Shown here: positions 53,984 to 62,572 of the stretch, piece by piece | Numbering within the stretch: position 1 is the stretch's first letter | How the letters are laid out: every line of letters starts with the position of its first letter | Assembly (NCBI GenBank): GCA_013816805.1 | Contig: JACDDS010000001.1 | Span: 209,001-273,000 of the forward strand | DNA length: 64,000 nt | Direction of reading: 5' to 3' | Source: Chitinophagales bacterium | GTDB taxonomy: Bacteria; Bacteroidota; Bacteroidia; Chitinophagales; UBA10324 | Made by a program: the position numbers and the translations under genes | The notes under the pieces: generated by a model | Seen by the model: only the letters and a program-made list of their open reading frames with translations | Database searches by the model: none | Told to the model about the DNA's origin: nothing

Positions 53984-55456
53984 ATGACAGCTCTGTTAAT
54001 TCTTGTCGCCCCCTTCATTTTGCTTCTGTCCATTTTGCTTGCTCCCGTATCTAAGAGCAGCCGCATTGCATTGATAGGATCATTAGTAATTCTAGCACTT
54101 ATCATTCTGGCTTTAGTAGAATTCTATAAAAGTGACTTTTTATCGCTTTCTAAAGATGTAACCTGGATTCCATCACTTGGAATTTCCTTTAACATAGGCA
54201 TAGACGGAATCAGCCTGATATTGGTATTGCTTACCGGAATATTATATCCATTCATAATTGCAACAACTTTAGGAAATAAAGTTAAAGACCCAAAGGCATT
54301 TTATTCTCTGATGATTCTTATGCAATTTGGATTGGTAGGCGTTTTTATTTCCAAAGATGCTTTTCTTTTTTATGTTTTTTATGAATTAACACTCGTTCCC
54401 ATTTATTTTATTTGTGCAATATGGGGAGCAAAAAACAGCATTCCGGTTACACTAAAATTTTTTATTTACACCCTTGCCGGCAGTCTGTTGATGCTTGTCG
54501 CAATTCTTTACCTCTATTTTAAGACACCGGGTACTCACACATTTGATATAGCGTCTTTTTATACCCTGCAACTTTCTTCGACTGAGCAAAGCTGGATTTT
54601 CTGGGCGTTTTTTATAGCCTTTGCAATTAAAATTCCTGTATTTCCTTTTCACACATGGCAGCCGGATACCTACACGGTGTCACCCGCCGCAGGCACTATG
54701 CTCCTGGCAGGCATCATGTTGAAAATGGGTATTTACGGGCTTATACGTTTTGTACTTCCCATTGTACCAAATGCTGTTTTAGAATGGAGTAATCTATCAA
54801 TAGCGCTTTGTATCATCGGTATTATATATGCATCTGTCATTGCTCTGCGACAAAACGACCTTAAAACATTAATTGCCTATTCTTCCATTGCCCATGTGGG
54901 CCTCATTACCGCCGGCGTGTTATCGGTTAATGTAAATGGAGTACAGGGTGCAATGATTCAAATGTTTAACCATGGGGTGAATGTGATTGCTTTACTTTTT
55001 ATGGTAGACCTGATAGAACAAAAATATGGAACTCGATTGCTGAGTGAATTAAGTGGAGTAGCAGGTCAAATGAAAAAGGTGAGTGTTTTTTTTATAATTG
55101 TTCTTCTGGGGAGTGTGGGTTTACCACTTACCAACGGATTCATCGGAGAATTCCTTTTGCTTATGGGCATTTATTTTTATAATCCATGGGCTGCCGCTTT
55201 TGCAGGTCTCACACTCATACTCAGTGCTTGTTACATGTTACGCTTATATAAAAATGTTTTTCTTGGCGAAGTTGCTCCTGCATCAGGCACTTACCAGGAT
55301 TTTTCAGTTATGAACGGCTGGATATTGGTTTCGCTGTGTTTACTTGTGATAGCAACAGGAATTTATCCTGCAATGCTCTTGAGTGTTTCAAGCACAGCAG
55401 TTCAGCATATTCTGGAAGTATTTGCAACCCATCAATCAGCATTAAGTACATTATGA
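53984..55456 (+). CDS. nuoM: NADH-quinone oxidoreductase subunit M
   Basis: ATG 53984 is preferred to the in-frame ATG at 53933, which lies inside nuoL; the protein then starts MTALLILVAPFILLLSILL and has 490 residues. NuoM hallmarks: FNIGIDGISLILVLLTGILYP, FYVFYELTLVPIYFIC, FPFHTWQPDTYTVSPAAG and NDLKTLIAYSSIAHVG. It is a second proton-pumping antiporter-like subunit. The stop overlaps the nuoN start (ATGA). Confidence 0.96.
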   Translation: MTALLILVAPFILLLSILLAPVSKSSRIALIGSLVILALIILALVEFYKSDFLSLSKDVTWIPSLGISFNIGIDGISLILVLLTGILYPFIIATTLGNKVKDPKAFYSLMILMQFGLVGVFISKDAFLFYVFYELTLVPIYFICAIWGAKNSIPVTLKFFIYTLAGSLLMLVAILYLYFKTPGTHTFDIASFYTLQLSSTEQSWIFWAFFIAFAIKIPVFPFHTWQPDTYTVSPAAGTMLLAGIMLKMGIYGLIRFVLPIVPNAVLEWSNLSIALCIIGIIYASVIALRQNDLKTLIAYSSIAHVGLITAGVLSVNVNGVQGAMIQMFNHGVNVIALLFMVDLIEQKYGTRLLSELSGVAGQMKKVSVFFIIVLLGSVGLPLTNGFIGEFLLLMGIYFYNPWAAAFAGLTLILSACYMLRLYKNVFLGEVAPASGTYQDFSVMNGWILVSLCLLVIATGIYPAMLLSVSSTAVQHILEVFATHQSALSTL

Positions 55457-56829
55457 ATGTATTGATAGCGCTTACCGTTTTAGGGTTGTTATCCATGTTT
55501 AGTGGAGTCTTCAAAATCCGCCTTATAATATTACCTGTTACTGTTGTTGGATTAATAATTTCATTGGTGCTCAATGTTATTATGTGGAACACTAATCACT
55601 CGTATTTCAATAATATGATGTTAGTGGACAATTATGCTATTGCATTTAATGCTATTACCATAGTAACCGTTCTATTTATTGTACTGTTTTATCATCAGTT
55701 TCATTATAAAGAAGAAGTTCACTATTCAGAAGTTTTCGCAATAATTCTCTTTACTGCAGTGGGTGCGGTAATAATGTATTCATTTACCAATTTACTGATG
55801 CTATTTCTGGGTGTTGAAATATTATCCCTCAGCTTTTATGTACTTGCCGGATCGAAAAAAAGAGATCTGTTGTCCAACGAGGCATCGCTCAAATATTTTT
55901 TAATGGGCACATTTTCCACCGGTTTTTTATTGTTCGGTATCGCTATGCTGTATGGAGCTTCCGGTTCTTTTTCTCTGAATGAAATTGCCGCTTATGGAAA
56001 AGATGCCGCCGTTAAACCAAATACTTTTTTAATAGCCGGAATCTTACTGATAATGACAGGATTGCTTTTTAAAGTAGCAGCTGCACCTTTTCAATTCTGG
56101 ACTCCTGATGTATACCAGGGTGCGCCCACACTGGTCACAGGCTACATGGCTACTACCGGCAAAATTGCTGCAGTAGCGGCCTTTCTTAGATTATTTGAAT
56201 TAACCTTTCCTTCCCTTAAAGAAAATTATCAGGAGGTATTGTGGGCAATATCAGTGTTAACTATGCTGGTCGGAAATTTCATTGCTATTTATCAAAGGAA
56301 TGTAAAGAGGATGCTTGCATATTCCAGTATTTCACACGCCGGATATATGCTTATTGCTTTAGTTACTCTTAATGCCAGCTCTAACAGTGCTATTCTTTTT
56401 TATTCCGTTTCCTATACACTTGCTTCACTTACAGCCTTTGTGATCATAAAGGTTATGGAGCAGAATAAAATGGGCGAAACTTATGATGCATTTAATGGCT
56501 TATCACGCTCTAATCCTTTGCTTTTATTTATCCTTGCCATAGCAATGCTCTCACTTGCGGGCATACCATTTACAGCCGGCTTTTTCGGTAAATTTTATAT
56601 TTTTTATTCCGCAATCTCAGGAGGATGGATGTGGCTTGTTATAGTTGCAGTTATTAACTCTTTTATAAGTGTGTATTATTATTTCCGCCCTATACTGGCG
56701 GGGATTAAATTTCAGGAACCGGGCAAGCCTGTAATCATTTCGCCAACAATTAAAATTCTTTTGCTTACGCTTACATTTCTTACTCTTCTGTTTGGATTAT
56801 TACCTGGGTTAATTTCAGGTATTATTTAA
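55453..56829 (+). CDS. nuoN: NADH-quinone oxidoreductase subunit N
   Basis: ATG 55453 overlaps the nuoM TGA by 4 nt and gives a 458-residue protein; an in-frame start at 55336 lies inside nuoM and is rejected. NuoN hallmarks: LFLGVEILSLSFYVLAGSKK, AAAPFQFWTPDVYQGAPTLV and NVKRMLAYSSISHAGYML. It is the third antiporter-like complex I subunit. The end of the operon is followed by an independent permease gene after a 108-nt gap. Confidence 0.96.
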   Translation: MNVLIALTVLGLLSMFSGVFKIRLIILPVTVVGLIISLVLNVIMWNTNHSYFNNMMLVDNYAIAFNAITIVTVLFIVLFYHQFHYKEEVHYSEVFAIILFTAVGAVIMYSFTNLLMLFLGVEILSLSFYVLAGSKKRDLLSNEASLKYFLMGTFSTGFLLFGIAMLYGASGSFSLNEIAAYGKDAAVKPNTFLIAGILLIMTGLLFKVAAAPFQFWTPDVYQGAPTLVTGYMATTGKIAAVAAFLRLFELTFPSLKENYQEVLWAISVLTMLVGNFIAIYQRNVKRMLAYSSISHAGYMLIALVTLNASSNSAILFYSVSYTLASLTAFVIIKVMEQNKMGETYDAFNGLSRSNPLLLFILAIAMLSLAGIPFTAGFFGKFYIFYSAISGGWMWLVIVAVINSFISVYYYFRPILAGIKFQEPGKPVIISPTIKILLLTLTFLTLLFGLLPGLISGII

Positions 56830-56937
56830 TGTCTGTTGCTGCATTGTCTTAAGCTTGTAATTATAGATAGAAACTTTTTCTTCTTTTAAAATTATTACTA
56901 TTTTGCTCTTTCACTAAATTTTGTGAGGCATCATTAT

Positions 56938-58446
56938 ATGGCAAACGGATTATTCGCACGTAAATCGATAAGTAAGATAATGGCGCAATCAGAAGGCAGC
57001 GCAAATGATTTTAAGCGTACGCTTGGCGTGGGTCATCTGGTTTTATTGGGAATAGGAGCCATTATTGGCGCAGGATTATTTGTGCGGACTGCAGCAGCAG
57101 CAGCAGAGCATGCCGGACCTGCAGTTACTTATTCTTATATAATTGCAGCAGTAGGCTGTTTGTTTGCAGGATTATGTTATGCAGAATTTGCTTCCACCAT
57201 TCCCATTGCAGGTAGCGCTTATACCTATTCGTATGCGACACTAGGCGAATTTGTTGCCTGGATTATTGGATGGGAATTAATCCTGGAATACGGCCTTGGT
57301 GCGGCAACGGTTTCCATTGCATGGTCAGAATATCTAAATAAGTTTCTTGCAAATTTTGATATGAGGGTTCCTTATCAATGGTGCCATTCTCCATTTCTTA
57401 TTTCTAATCTCAAAGCAGATGGAATTGAAGGAGTTCACGGGATAGCCAATCTGCCTTCGCTTGCAATCTTATTACTGTTAACAATGCTTCTCATTCGTGG
57501 AACACATGGCTCTGCCATAGTGAATGCATTGATAGTCATCCTTAAGGTTTCTATCGTTTGCCTTTTCATTTTGTTTGGATGGTCATTCATTAATTCCGCC
57601 AACCATACACCGTTTATTCCGCCTGCCGGCACTTACACTGATCCGCAGGGATCCTCGCATGCATTTGGAGGATTTATGGGAATTTTAGCAGGAGCGGGAA
57701 CAGTGTTCTTCGCCTTCATCGGTTTCGACGCTGTGTCCACTGCGGCGCAGGAAGCAAAAAATCCAAAACGGGATATGCCAATGGGTATTCTTTTATCACT
57801 TGCAATATGCACTGTACTCTACATATTATTTTCCTTTGTACTCACAGGTGTTGCAACCACTGAAGATTTTAGAACTGCCGGAAAGGAAGCCTCAGTTACC
57901 TATGCAATTCAAACCTACATGCAGGGTTACGGATGGCTTGCAAATTTTGTTACTGTTGCGATTCTCGCCGGATTTTCTTCAGTGATCCTGGTGATGCTGC
58001 TTGGACAGTCAAGAGTTTTCTACTCTATGTCGCGTGATGGCCTGGTCCCGAAAATTTTTTCCGATGTACATCCGAAATACAAAACACCTTACAAATCAAA
58101 CTGGATTTTCCTTTTATTCTGTGGATTGTTTGCTGCCTTCATTCCCGGTTCTCTCACCGGCGATCTTACGAGCATCGGCACCCTTTCAGCATTTCTGCTT
58201 GTTAGTGCAGGAGTATGGATTATGCGCGTTAGGCAACCTGAATTAAAACGTGCGTTCACAACACCCTTAGTTCCATTTGTTCCTATAATGGGAATCCTTG
58301 TTTGTGCCGCCATGATGTATGGGCTTGACAAACAAACCTGGGAGGGTTTTCTGGCGTGGACTGCAATTGGATTGGTGATCTATTTCTTATACAGCAGGCA
58401 CCATAGCTTAGTGAGGAAAGACTTGATGAATGATAAATTATCATAA
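56938..58446 (+). CDS. APC-family amino acid permease (cationic amino acid transporter type)
   Basis: ATG 56938 is preferred to the GTG at 56923. The 502-residue protein has about 12 membrane segments. LGIGAIIGAGLFVRTAAAAA is the G-A-I-I-G-A-G helix 1 motif of APC transporters, and FFAFIGFDAVSTAAQEAKNP is the helix 6 to loop 6-7 signature of the cationic amino acid transporter (CAT/YfnA) subgroup. A long loop between helices 3 and 5 (PYQWCHSPFLISNL) is typical of that group. Imports amino acids by proton symport; exact specificity is unknown. Confidence 0.92.
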   Translation: MANGLFARKSISKIMAQSEGSANDFKRTLGVGHLVLLGIGAIIGAGLFVRTAAAAAEHAGPAVTYSYIIAAVGCLFAGLCYAEFASTIPIAGSAYTYSYATLGEFVAWIIGWELILEYGLGAATVSIAWSEYLNKFLANFDMRVPYQWCHSPFLISNLKADGIEGVHGIANLPSLAILLLLTMLLIRGTHGSAIVNALIVILKVSIVCLFILFGWSFINSANHTPFIPPAGTYTDPQGSSHAFGGFMGILAGAGTVFFAFIGFDAVSTAAQEAKNPKRDMPMGILLSLAICTVLYILFSFVLTGVATTEDFRTAGKEASVTYAIQTYMQGYGWLANFVTVAILAGFSSVILVMLLGQSRVFYSMSRDGLVPKIFSDVHPKYKTPYKSNWIFLLFCGLFAAFIPGSLTGDLTSIGTLSAFLLVSAGVWIMRVRQPELKRAFTTPLVPFVPIMGILVCAAMMYGLDKQTWEGFLAWTAIGLVIYFLYSRHHSLVRKDLMNDKLS

Positions 58447-58480
58447 ATGATCGCAGAATTTTTTTAGTTAGAGGAAATTT

Positions 58481-58488
58481 TATATTTG
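58481..58488 (+). promoter_or_regulatory. Candidate Bacteroidota -7 promoter element before exbB
   Basis: TATATTTG fits TAnnTTTG and lies 36 nt before the exbB ATG; no clear -33 TTTG. It is the probable promoter of the operon running from exbB to beyond the window end. Confidence 0.5.
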
Positions 58489-58523
58489 CAATTCACCAAT
58501 ATTAACCCCTTAAACCAATCACA

Positions 58524-59321
58524 ATGCAGAAGACATCTAATAACTCCGGTTTATTTACCGGGATTGTTCTCGTAGGATCGTTTATAATAGCATGGCTCGT
58601 TTACGTTTTTGTATTAGGAAATCCTAATAATTTTATAGATAATAATCCTAATAACGCTCCTAAGGAAGGGAACTTTTTGGGGATAGTTTACAAGGGAGGT
58701 TTCATCGTTCCGTTTCTTATTACGATGCTACTGATGGTAATAACGGTATCCATCGAACGGTTTCTTACTATTGGAAAGGCAAAAGGTACAGGTAATGTAA
58801 ATCAATTTGTGAAAAAGGTACAATACAATCTGTCAAATAACGATGTTGATGCGGCTGAAAAGGAATGCGATCGTCAAAAGGGTTCGGTTGCAAATGTGAT
58901 TAAATCCGGTCTTAAAAAATACAGGGAAATGATGGGTGAGCGTACCATGGCTAAAGACCAGCGGTTATTGGCCATCCAGAAAGATGTGGAAGAAAGCACT
59001 GCATTGGAATTGCCTATGCTAGAAAGAAATTTACCTGTAATAGCTACTCTTGCTCCTCTTGGAACATTGACAGGTTTATTGGGAACTGTGTTTGGGATGA
59101 TCCGGGCATTTGCTGCGCTGGCGCACGCTGGTGCTCCGGATGCTGTTCAGCTTTCTACCGGTATTTCTGAAGCGCTTATTAATACTGCTTTGGGTATTTT
59201 GACATCCAGCTTGGCAATAATAATGTATAATGTGTTTACCACTCGTATTGATAGCTTAACTTACGGAATTGATGAGGCCGGTTACAGCCTGCAACAAAAT
59301 TTTGCATCTAAAAACAGTTAA
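58524..59321 (+). CDS. exbB: MotA/TolQ/ExbB proton channel protein
   Basis: A 265-residue protein with an extra N-terminal membrane segment (about 12-31) before the conserved core. The first core helix is FIVPFLITMLLMVITVSIER; the last two include PVIATLAPLGTLTGLLGTVFGM and ALINTALGILTSSLAIIMYN, the MotA/TolQ/ExbB signature. It forms the pentameric channel around ExbD that powers TonB. The next gene (exbD) starts 11 nt later, and the whole cluster to 62573 looks like one operon. Confidence 0.95.
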   Translation: MQKTSNNSGLFTGIVLVGSFIIAWLVYVFVLGNPNNFIDNNPNNAPKEGNFLGIVYKGGFIVPFLITMLLMVITVSIERFLTIGKAKGTGNVNQFVKKVQYNLSNNDVDAAEKECDRQKGSVANVIKSGLKKYREMMGERTMAKDQRLLAIQKDVEESTALELPMLERNLPVIATLAPLGTLTGLLGTVFGMIRAFAALAHAGAPDAVQLSTGISEALINTALGILTSSLAIIMYNVFTTRIDSLTYGIDEAGYSLQQNFASKNS

Positions 59322-59332
59322 GATAATTTACT

Positions 59333-59962
59333 ATGCCTAAAGTTAAAGTTCCAAGAAAGAGCACCACAATTGATATGACACCTATGGTTGACATGGCATT
59401 TCTGCTGGTAACTTTTTTCATGCTTACTACTCAAATGCGACCGGAAGAACCTGTTACAATAAAAAAACCCTCTTCTATATCTACCATTATCATTCCTTCC
59501 AAGGATATAATGACAATTACGGTGAGCAGTGAAGGAAAGGCATTTTTCGATCTTTCCGGAAAATACTTCAGACAGACATTAATCCAAAAAATGGCGGAGG
59601 AATATAACACCTCCTTCACACAGGACGAGATTAATACTTTTGCAGTGCTTACCACTGTTGGCGTTCCTATGGCGCAGATGAAACAGTTTCTTGATCTTCG
59701 TCCGGAAGACCGAAAAAAAATAAAGCAGAGCGGTATTCCGATAGATTCAATGGGGGGCGAGTTGAGATACTGGATCGGCAATGCCAGAGCTGTTGACGCC
59801 AATGCAATCATCACCATACAAGGCGATCAGGATGCCAACGTTAAAGCTGTAAAGCAGGTAATTGCTACTCTTCAAAACCAGGATGTAAATCGCTTCAGTC
59901 TTATTACAGATAAAGAAACTCCTCCCACAGGATATATTGCTGACACAAAAAAAACTAAATAA
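59333..59962 (+). CDS. exbD: ExbD-family biopolymer transport protein (first copy)
   Basis: A 209-residue ExbD. The single helix IDMTPMVDMAFLLVTFFML carries the conserved channel aspartate in M-V-D-M. The periplasmic domain is larger than the classic ExbD (about 140 residues) and holds an insert around 95-145 (VLTTVGVPMAQMKQFLDLRP). ITIQGDQDANVKAVKQVIA and QDVNRFSLITDKE match the closing half. The second exbD follows 4 nt after the stop. Confidence 0.92.
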   Translation: MPKVKVPRKSTTIDMTPMVDMAFLLVTFFMLTTQMRPEEPVTIKKPSSISTIIIPSKDIMTITVSSEGKAFFDLSGKYFRQTLIQKMAEEYNTSFTQDEINTFAVLTTVGVPMAQMKQFLDLRPEDRKKIKQSGIPIDSMGGELRYWIGNARAVDANAIITIQGDQDANVKAVKQVIATLQNQDVNRFSLITDKETPPTGYIADTKKTK

Positions 59963-59966
59963 AGCT

Positions 59967-60515
59967 ATGGCAGAATTAGAAGGCAAATCGGAAAGTCATG
60001 GTAAAAAGAAAGGGGGCGCCAGAAGTAAGAAAATGTCCACTCGCATTGACATGACCCCTATGGTTGATCTTGCGTTTTTGCTGGTGACCTTTTTTATGCT
60101 TACAACTACTTTCAGTAAACCTACGGCTATGGAAGTGGTGATGCCGGACAAAAAAAAACCACAGGATACCTCGGAAACCAAAGTGAGGGAGTCAGAAGCA
60201 ATGACCGTTATTATGGACAAAAACAACCGGATTTACTATTACTTCGGTATTACTAATCCACAGGTTCAAACTTCAAATTATTCGGCTAAGGGCATACGCC
60301 AGGCCTTGTTAGATAAAGATGCAGAAGTGCGGCAGGAGCAGGCCCATGTGGGCCGGGATCAGAATGGCGTGGTGGTGCTCATAAAGCCTACTAACCAGGC
60401 ACGTTATCAAAACCTGGTAGACATTTTAGATGAAATGAAAATTGCGCACATAAAAAGATATGCTATTGTGGACGTAACTCCCGATGAGTTAACCATGCTT
60501 CCACAATCGCAATAA
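59967..60515 (+). CDS. exbD: ExbD-family biopolymer transport protein (second copy)
   Basis: ATG 59967 is chosen because the earlier in-frame ATG (59937) lies inside the first exbD. The 182-residue protein begins with a charged stretch GKKKGGARSKK and then IDMTPMVDLAFLLVTFFMLT, with the channel aspartate. It resembles its neighbour most in this helix, and the periplasmic parts differ, so the copies probably form mixed ExbD pairs. The tonB gene follows after 56 nt. Confidence 0.92.
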   Translation: MAELEGKSESHGKKKGGARSKKMSTRIDMTPMVDLAFLLVTFFMLTTTFSKPTAMEVVMPDKKKPQDTSETKVRESEAMTVIMDKNNRIYYYFGITNPQVQTSNYSAKGIRQALLDKDAEVRQEQAHVGRDQNGVVVLIKPTNQARYQNLVDILDEMKIAHIKRYAIVDVTPDELTMLPQSQ

Positions 60516-60571
60516 GTGTGGTACTTATGGAAAACCCTGATTATAGTCATCTAAACACTAAATAAAGAAGA

Positions 60572-61372
60572 ATGGAATCCAGCAAAATATTAACCGCCGA
60601 CCTTGATGATATTATTTTTGAAAACCGGAATAAAAATTACGGCGCTTATTTTTTAAGGAAAATATATAACCGCCACATCATGGTGGCAGGTATGACCACT
60701 CTTGCTGCCTTTATAATTGCCTTCAGCATTCCTTATATAAAAGCATTGCTTCATAAAGATGTGGTAGTAAAAAAACCAGTTACCACAGTAACAGAGCTGA
60801 GCGCGCCACCCCCTTTGGATAAAACAGAACCGCCACCACCTCCCCCAGATCTTCCTCCACCGCCTCCGAAAACTATTAAGTTTACACCCCCGGTTATTAA
60901 ACCTGATGAACAAGTACCGCCCGACCAGGAGCCGCCACCTGTGGAAGAATTAAAGGAAGCAGAGCCTGCAGCTACAACCGTAGACCCTAATGCCAATGTA
61001 GATTTCAGCGCTGCTCCTCCTGAACAACAGGTTGTAGAAGAAAAGAAACCTGAGATTTTTATGTATGTTGAACAGATGCCGGAATTTCCCGGAGGTGTTC
61101 AGGAGCTGCAAAAATATCTTTCAAAAAACATCCGGTACCCTGCCGCCGCCCGTGAAAACGGGATTGAAGGGAAAGTTGTACTTCAGTTTGTGGTAAATGA
61201 GTCAGGAAATATTTCAGACATTCAAGTAGTAAGGGATATAGGGGGTGGCTGTGCAGATGAGGCTATAAGAGTAGTAAAGAACATGCCACCATGGAAAGCC
61301 GGGAAGCAAAACGGTAACCCTGTAAAAGTTTATTTTAAACTTCCTGTTACATTTAAACTTGGCACGGAATAA
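60572..61372 (+). CDS. tonB: TonB energy-transducing protein
   Basis: A 266-residue TonB. A cytoplasmic lead (TADLDDIIFENRNKNYGAYF) typical of Bacteroidota TonB precedes a membrane helix (about 36-58). A periplasmic Pro-rich region follows (PPPPPPDLPPPPPK, about 87-100, then PPDQEPPPVEELKEAEP), and the C-terminal TonB domain (about 170-266) contains MPEFPGGVQELQKYLSKNI, IEGKVVLQFVV and CADEAIRVVKNMPPWKAG. It couples the inner-membrane proton gradient to outer-membrane transporters. The downstream small membrane gene starts 18 nt later. Confidence 0.95.
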   Translation: MESSKILTADLDDIIFENRNKNYGAYFLRKIYNRHIMVAGMTTLAAFIIAFSIPYIKALLHKDVVVKKPVTTVTELSAPPPLDKTEPPPPPPDLPPPPPKTIKFTPPVIKPDEQVPPDQEPPPVEELKEAEPAATTVDPNANVDFSAAPPEQQVVEEKKPEIFMYVEQMPEFPGGVQELQKYLSKNIRYPAAARENGIEGKVVLQFVVNESGNISDIQVVRDIGGGCADEAIRVVKNMPPWKAGKQNGNPVKVYFKLPVTFKLGTE

Positions 61373-61390
61373 GTCAATCGAAGCATTCTA

Positions 61391-61594
61391 TTGAACAATA
61401 AAATTCTTTTTGCCTTCCATCTCTTTATGGTGTTATTCTACATCGGGGTGGGAGGCATTTTTGTCTTTACCGATCTTTTCCCCGGCATCGCTTCTTTACC
61501 GAGGTATATTTTTGGAGGCCTCCTGCTTTTTTACGGATGCTATAGATTTTACCTGGTTTATAACCGGTATTACCGGCAAAACAACGGAGAATAA
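61391..61594 (+). CDS. Small membrane protein of unknown function
   Basis: A 67-residue protein with TTG start (no upstream ATG in frame; an internal ATG would lose 12 residues). Two hydrophobic segments (about 6-28 and 38-54, including YIFGGLLLFYGCYRFYLVY) suggest two membrane passes with a short basic tail. It sits between tonB and the PstS-like gene, 18 nt after the former and 1 nt before the latter, inside the operon. It overlaps a longer ORF in another frame whose downstream part is the PstS-like gene. Its role is unknown; the position suggests a membrane partner of the cluster. Confidence 0.7.
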   Translation: MNNKILFAFHLFMVLFYIGVGGIFVFTDLFPGIASLPRYIFGGLLLFYGCYRFYLVYNRYYRQNNGE

Positions 61595-61595
61595 A

Positions 61596-62549
61596 ATGAA
61601 TATCTCACAACCTGTTGCTCATTGCTTATATCTTTTAGCAGTAATAATTCTACTTGCTTCCTGTAACAGGAATTCAAAAAACAGCCCAACGGATACACCT
61701 ACGTCGGGTGAAATTTCTATCTCAGCAGATGAAACCTTTGAGCCGATTATTAGAAATGTAATAACAAACTTTCAAAGAGTTTATACCAATGCTAAAATAA
61801 TCGCATCCTACAAGGCGGAAACGGAGGTAATCAATGATTTATTAAATGATAAATCCAGGGTAATTGTTATAGCCCGCCCTCTTAACAGTGATGAAATGAA
61901 TTATTTCCATCAGCGTCAGTTTGAGCCTCGCCAAAACAAAATTGCTACGGATGCCGTATGTTTCATTATCAATACAAATAATCCTGATACCAACCTTAGC
62001 CAAAGTAAAGTGAGGGATATTATGAGCGGGAAGCAACGTTTATGGAGCGAAATAGATCCTAATTCTAGCCTAAAAGATATCAGTATTGTGTTTGACAATA
62101 ATAGTTCGAGCATTGTGAGATATATTAAAGATTCGATCAACGGTAGTGGTCAACTCCCTTTAAACACATATGCAGCTGCTTCCAATGCTGCTGTTGTGGA
62201 TTATGTTGAGAAAAACCCGGCTGCAATAGGAGTAATCGGAGTGAACTGGATAAGTCAAGGTGATGACAGCATTGCAAATAATTTTCTTCGACGCATAAAA
62301 CCTGTTGCGATTGGATCCGCCAATCCATCAGATACCAATTTTTATAAACCATTTCAATATTATATAATGCAGCATCAATATCCTTTTTTGAGGGACGTTT
62401 ATGTCATAAGCGGTGAACCAAGGATGGGGCTTGGAACAGGGTTTGCAAGTTATCTTGCATCAGATGAGGGCCAACGCATTATTCTTCGTTCAGGGTTAAT
62501 GCCGGCAACACAACCTGTGAGAGTAATAGAATTAAGAAAAGGGTTTTAA
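61596..62549 (+). CDS. PstS-like periplasmic binding lipoprotein
   Basis: ATG 61596 gives a lipoprotein signal (LLASC, Cys23) and a 317-residue protein; the ORF reaches back to 61410, but that part overlaps the small membrane gene and is not a real start. The rest is a type II periplasmic-binding-protein fold of the PstS/phosphate-binding type: ISISADETFEPIIRNVITNF, then ATDAVCFIINTNN and VRDIMSGKQRLWSEI (typical PstS-like loops). DYVEKNPAAIGVIGVNW and the closing half follow. No pstCAB genes are present, so its function is not standard phosphate ABC uptake. It probably belongs functionally to the ExbBD-TonB cluster. Confidence 0.88.
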   Translation: MNISQPVAHCLYLLAVIILLASCNRNSKNSPTDTPTSGEISISADETFEPIIRNVITNFQRVYTNAKIIASYKAETEVINDLLNDKSRVIVIARPLNSDEMNYFHQRQFEPRQNKIATDAVCFIINTNNPDTNLSQSKVRDIMSGKQRLWSEIDPNSSLKDISIVFDNNSSSIVRYIKDSINGSGQLPLNTYAAASNAAVVDYVEKNPAAIGVIGVNWISQGDDSIANNFLRRIKPVAIGSANPSDTNFYKPFQYYIMQHQYPFLRDVYVISGEPRMGLGTGFASYLASDEGQRIILRSGLMPATQPVRVIELRKGF

Positions 62550-62572
62550 TTGATTACTAAATTATCAGAGAG

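Noticed and set aside
60751-60996. An 81-codon glycine-rich minus-strand ORF
   Set aside because: It is the reverse of the proline-rich linker of TonB, so the Gly-rich composition is a mirror artefact.
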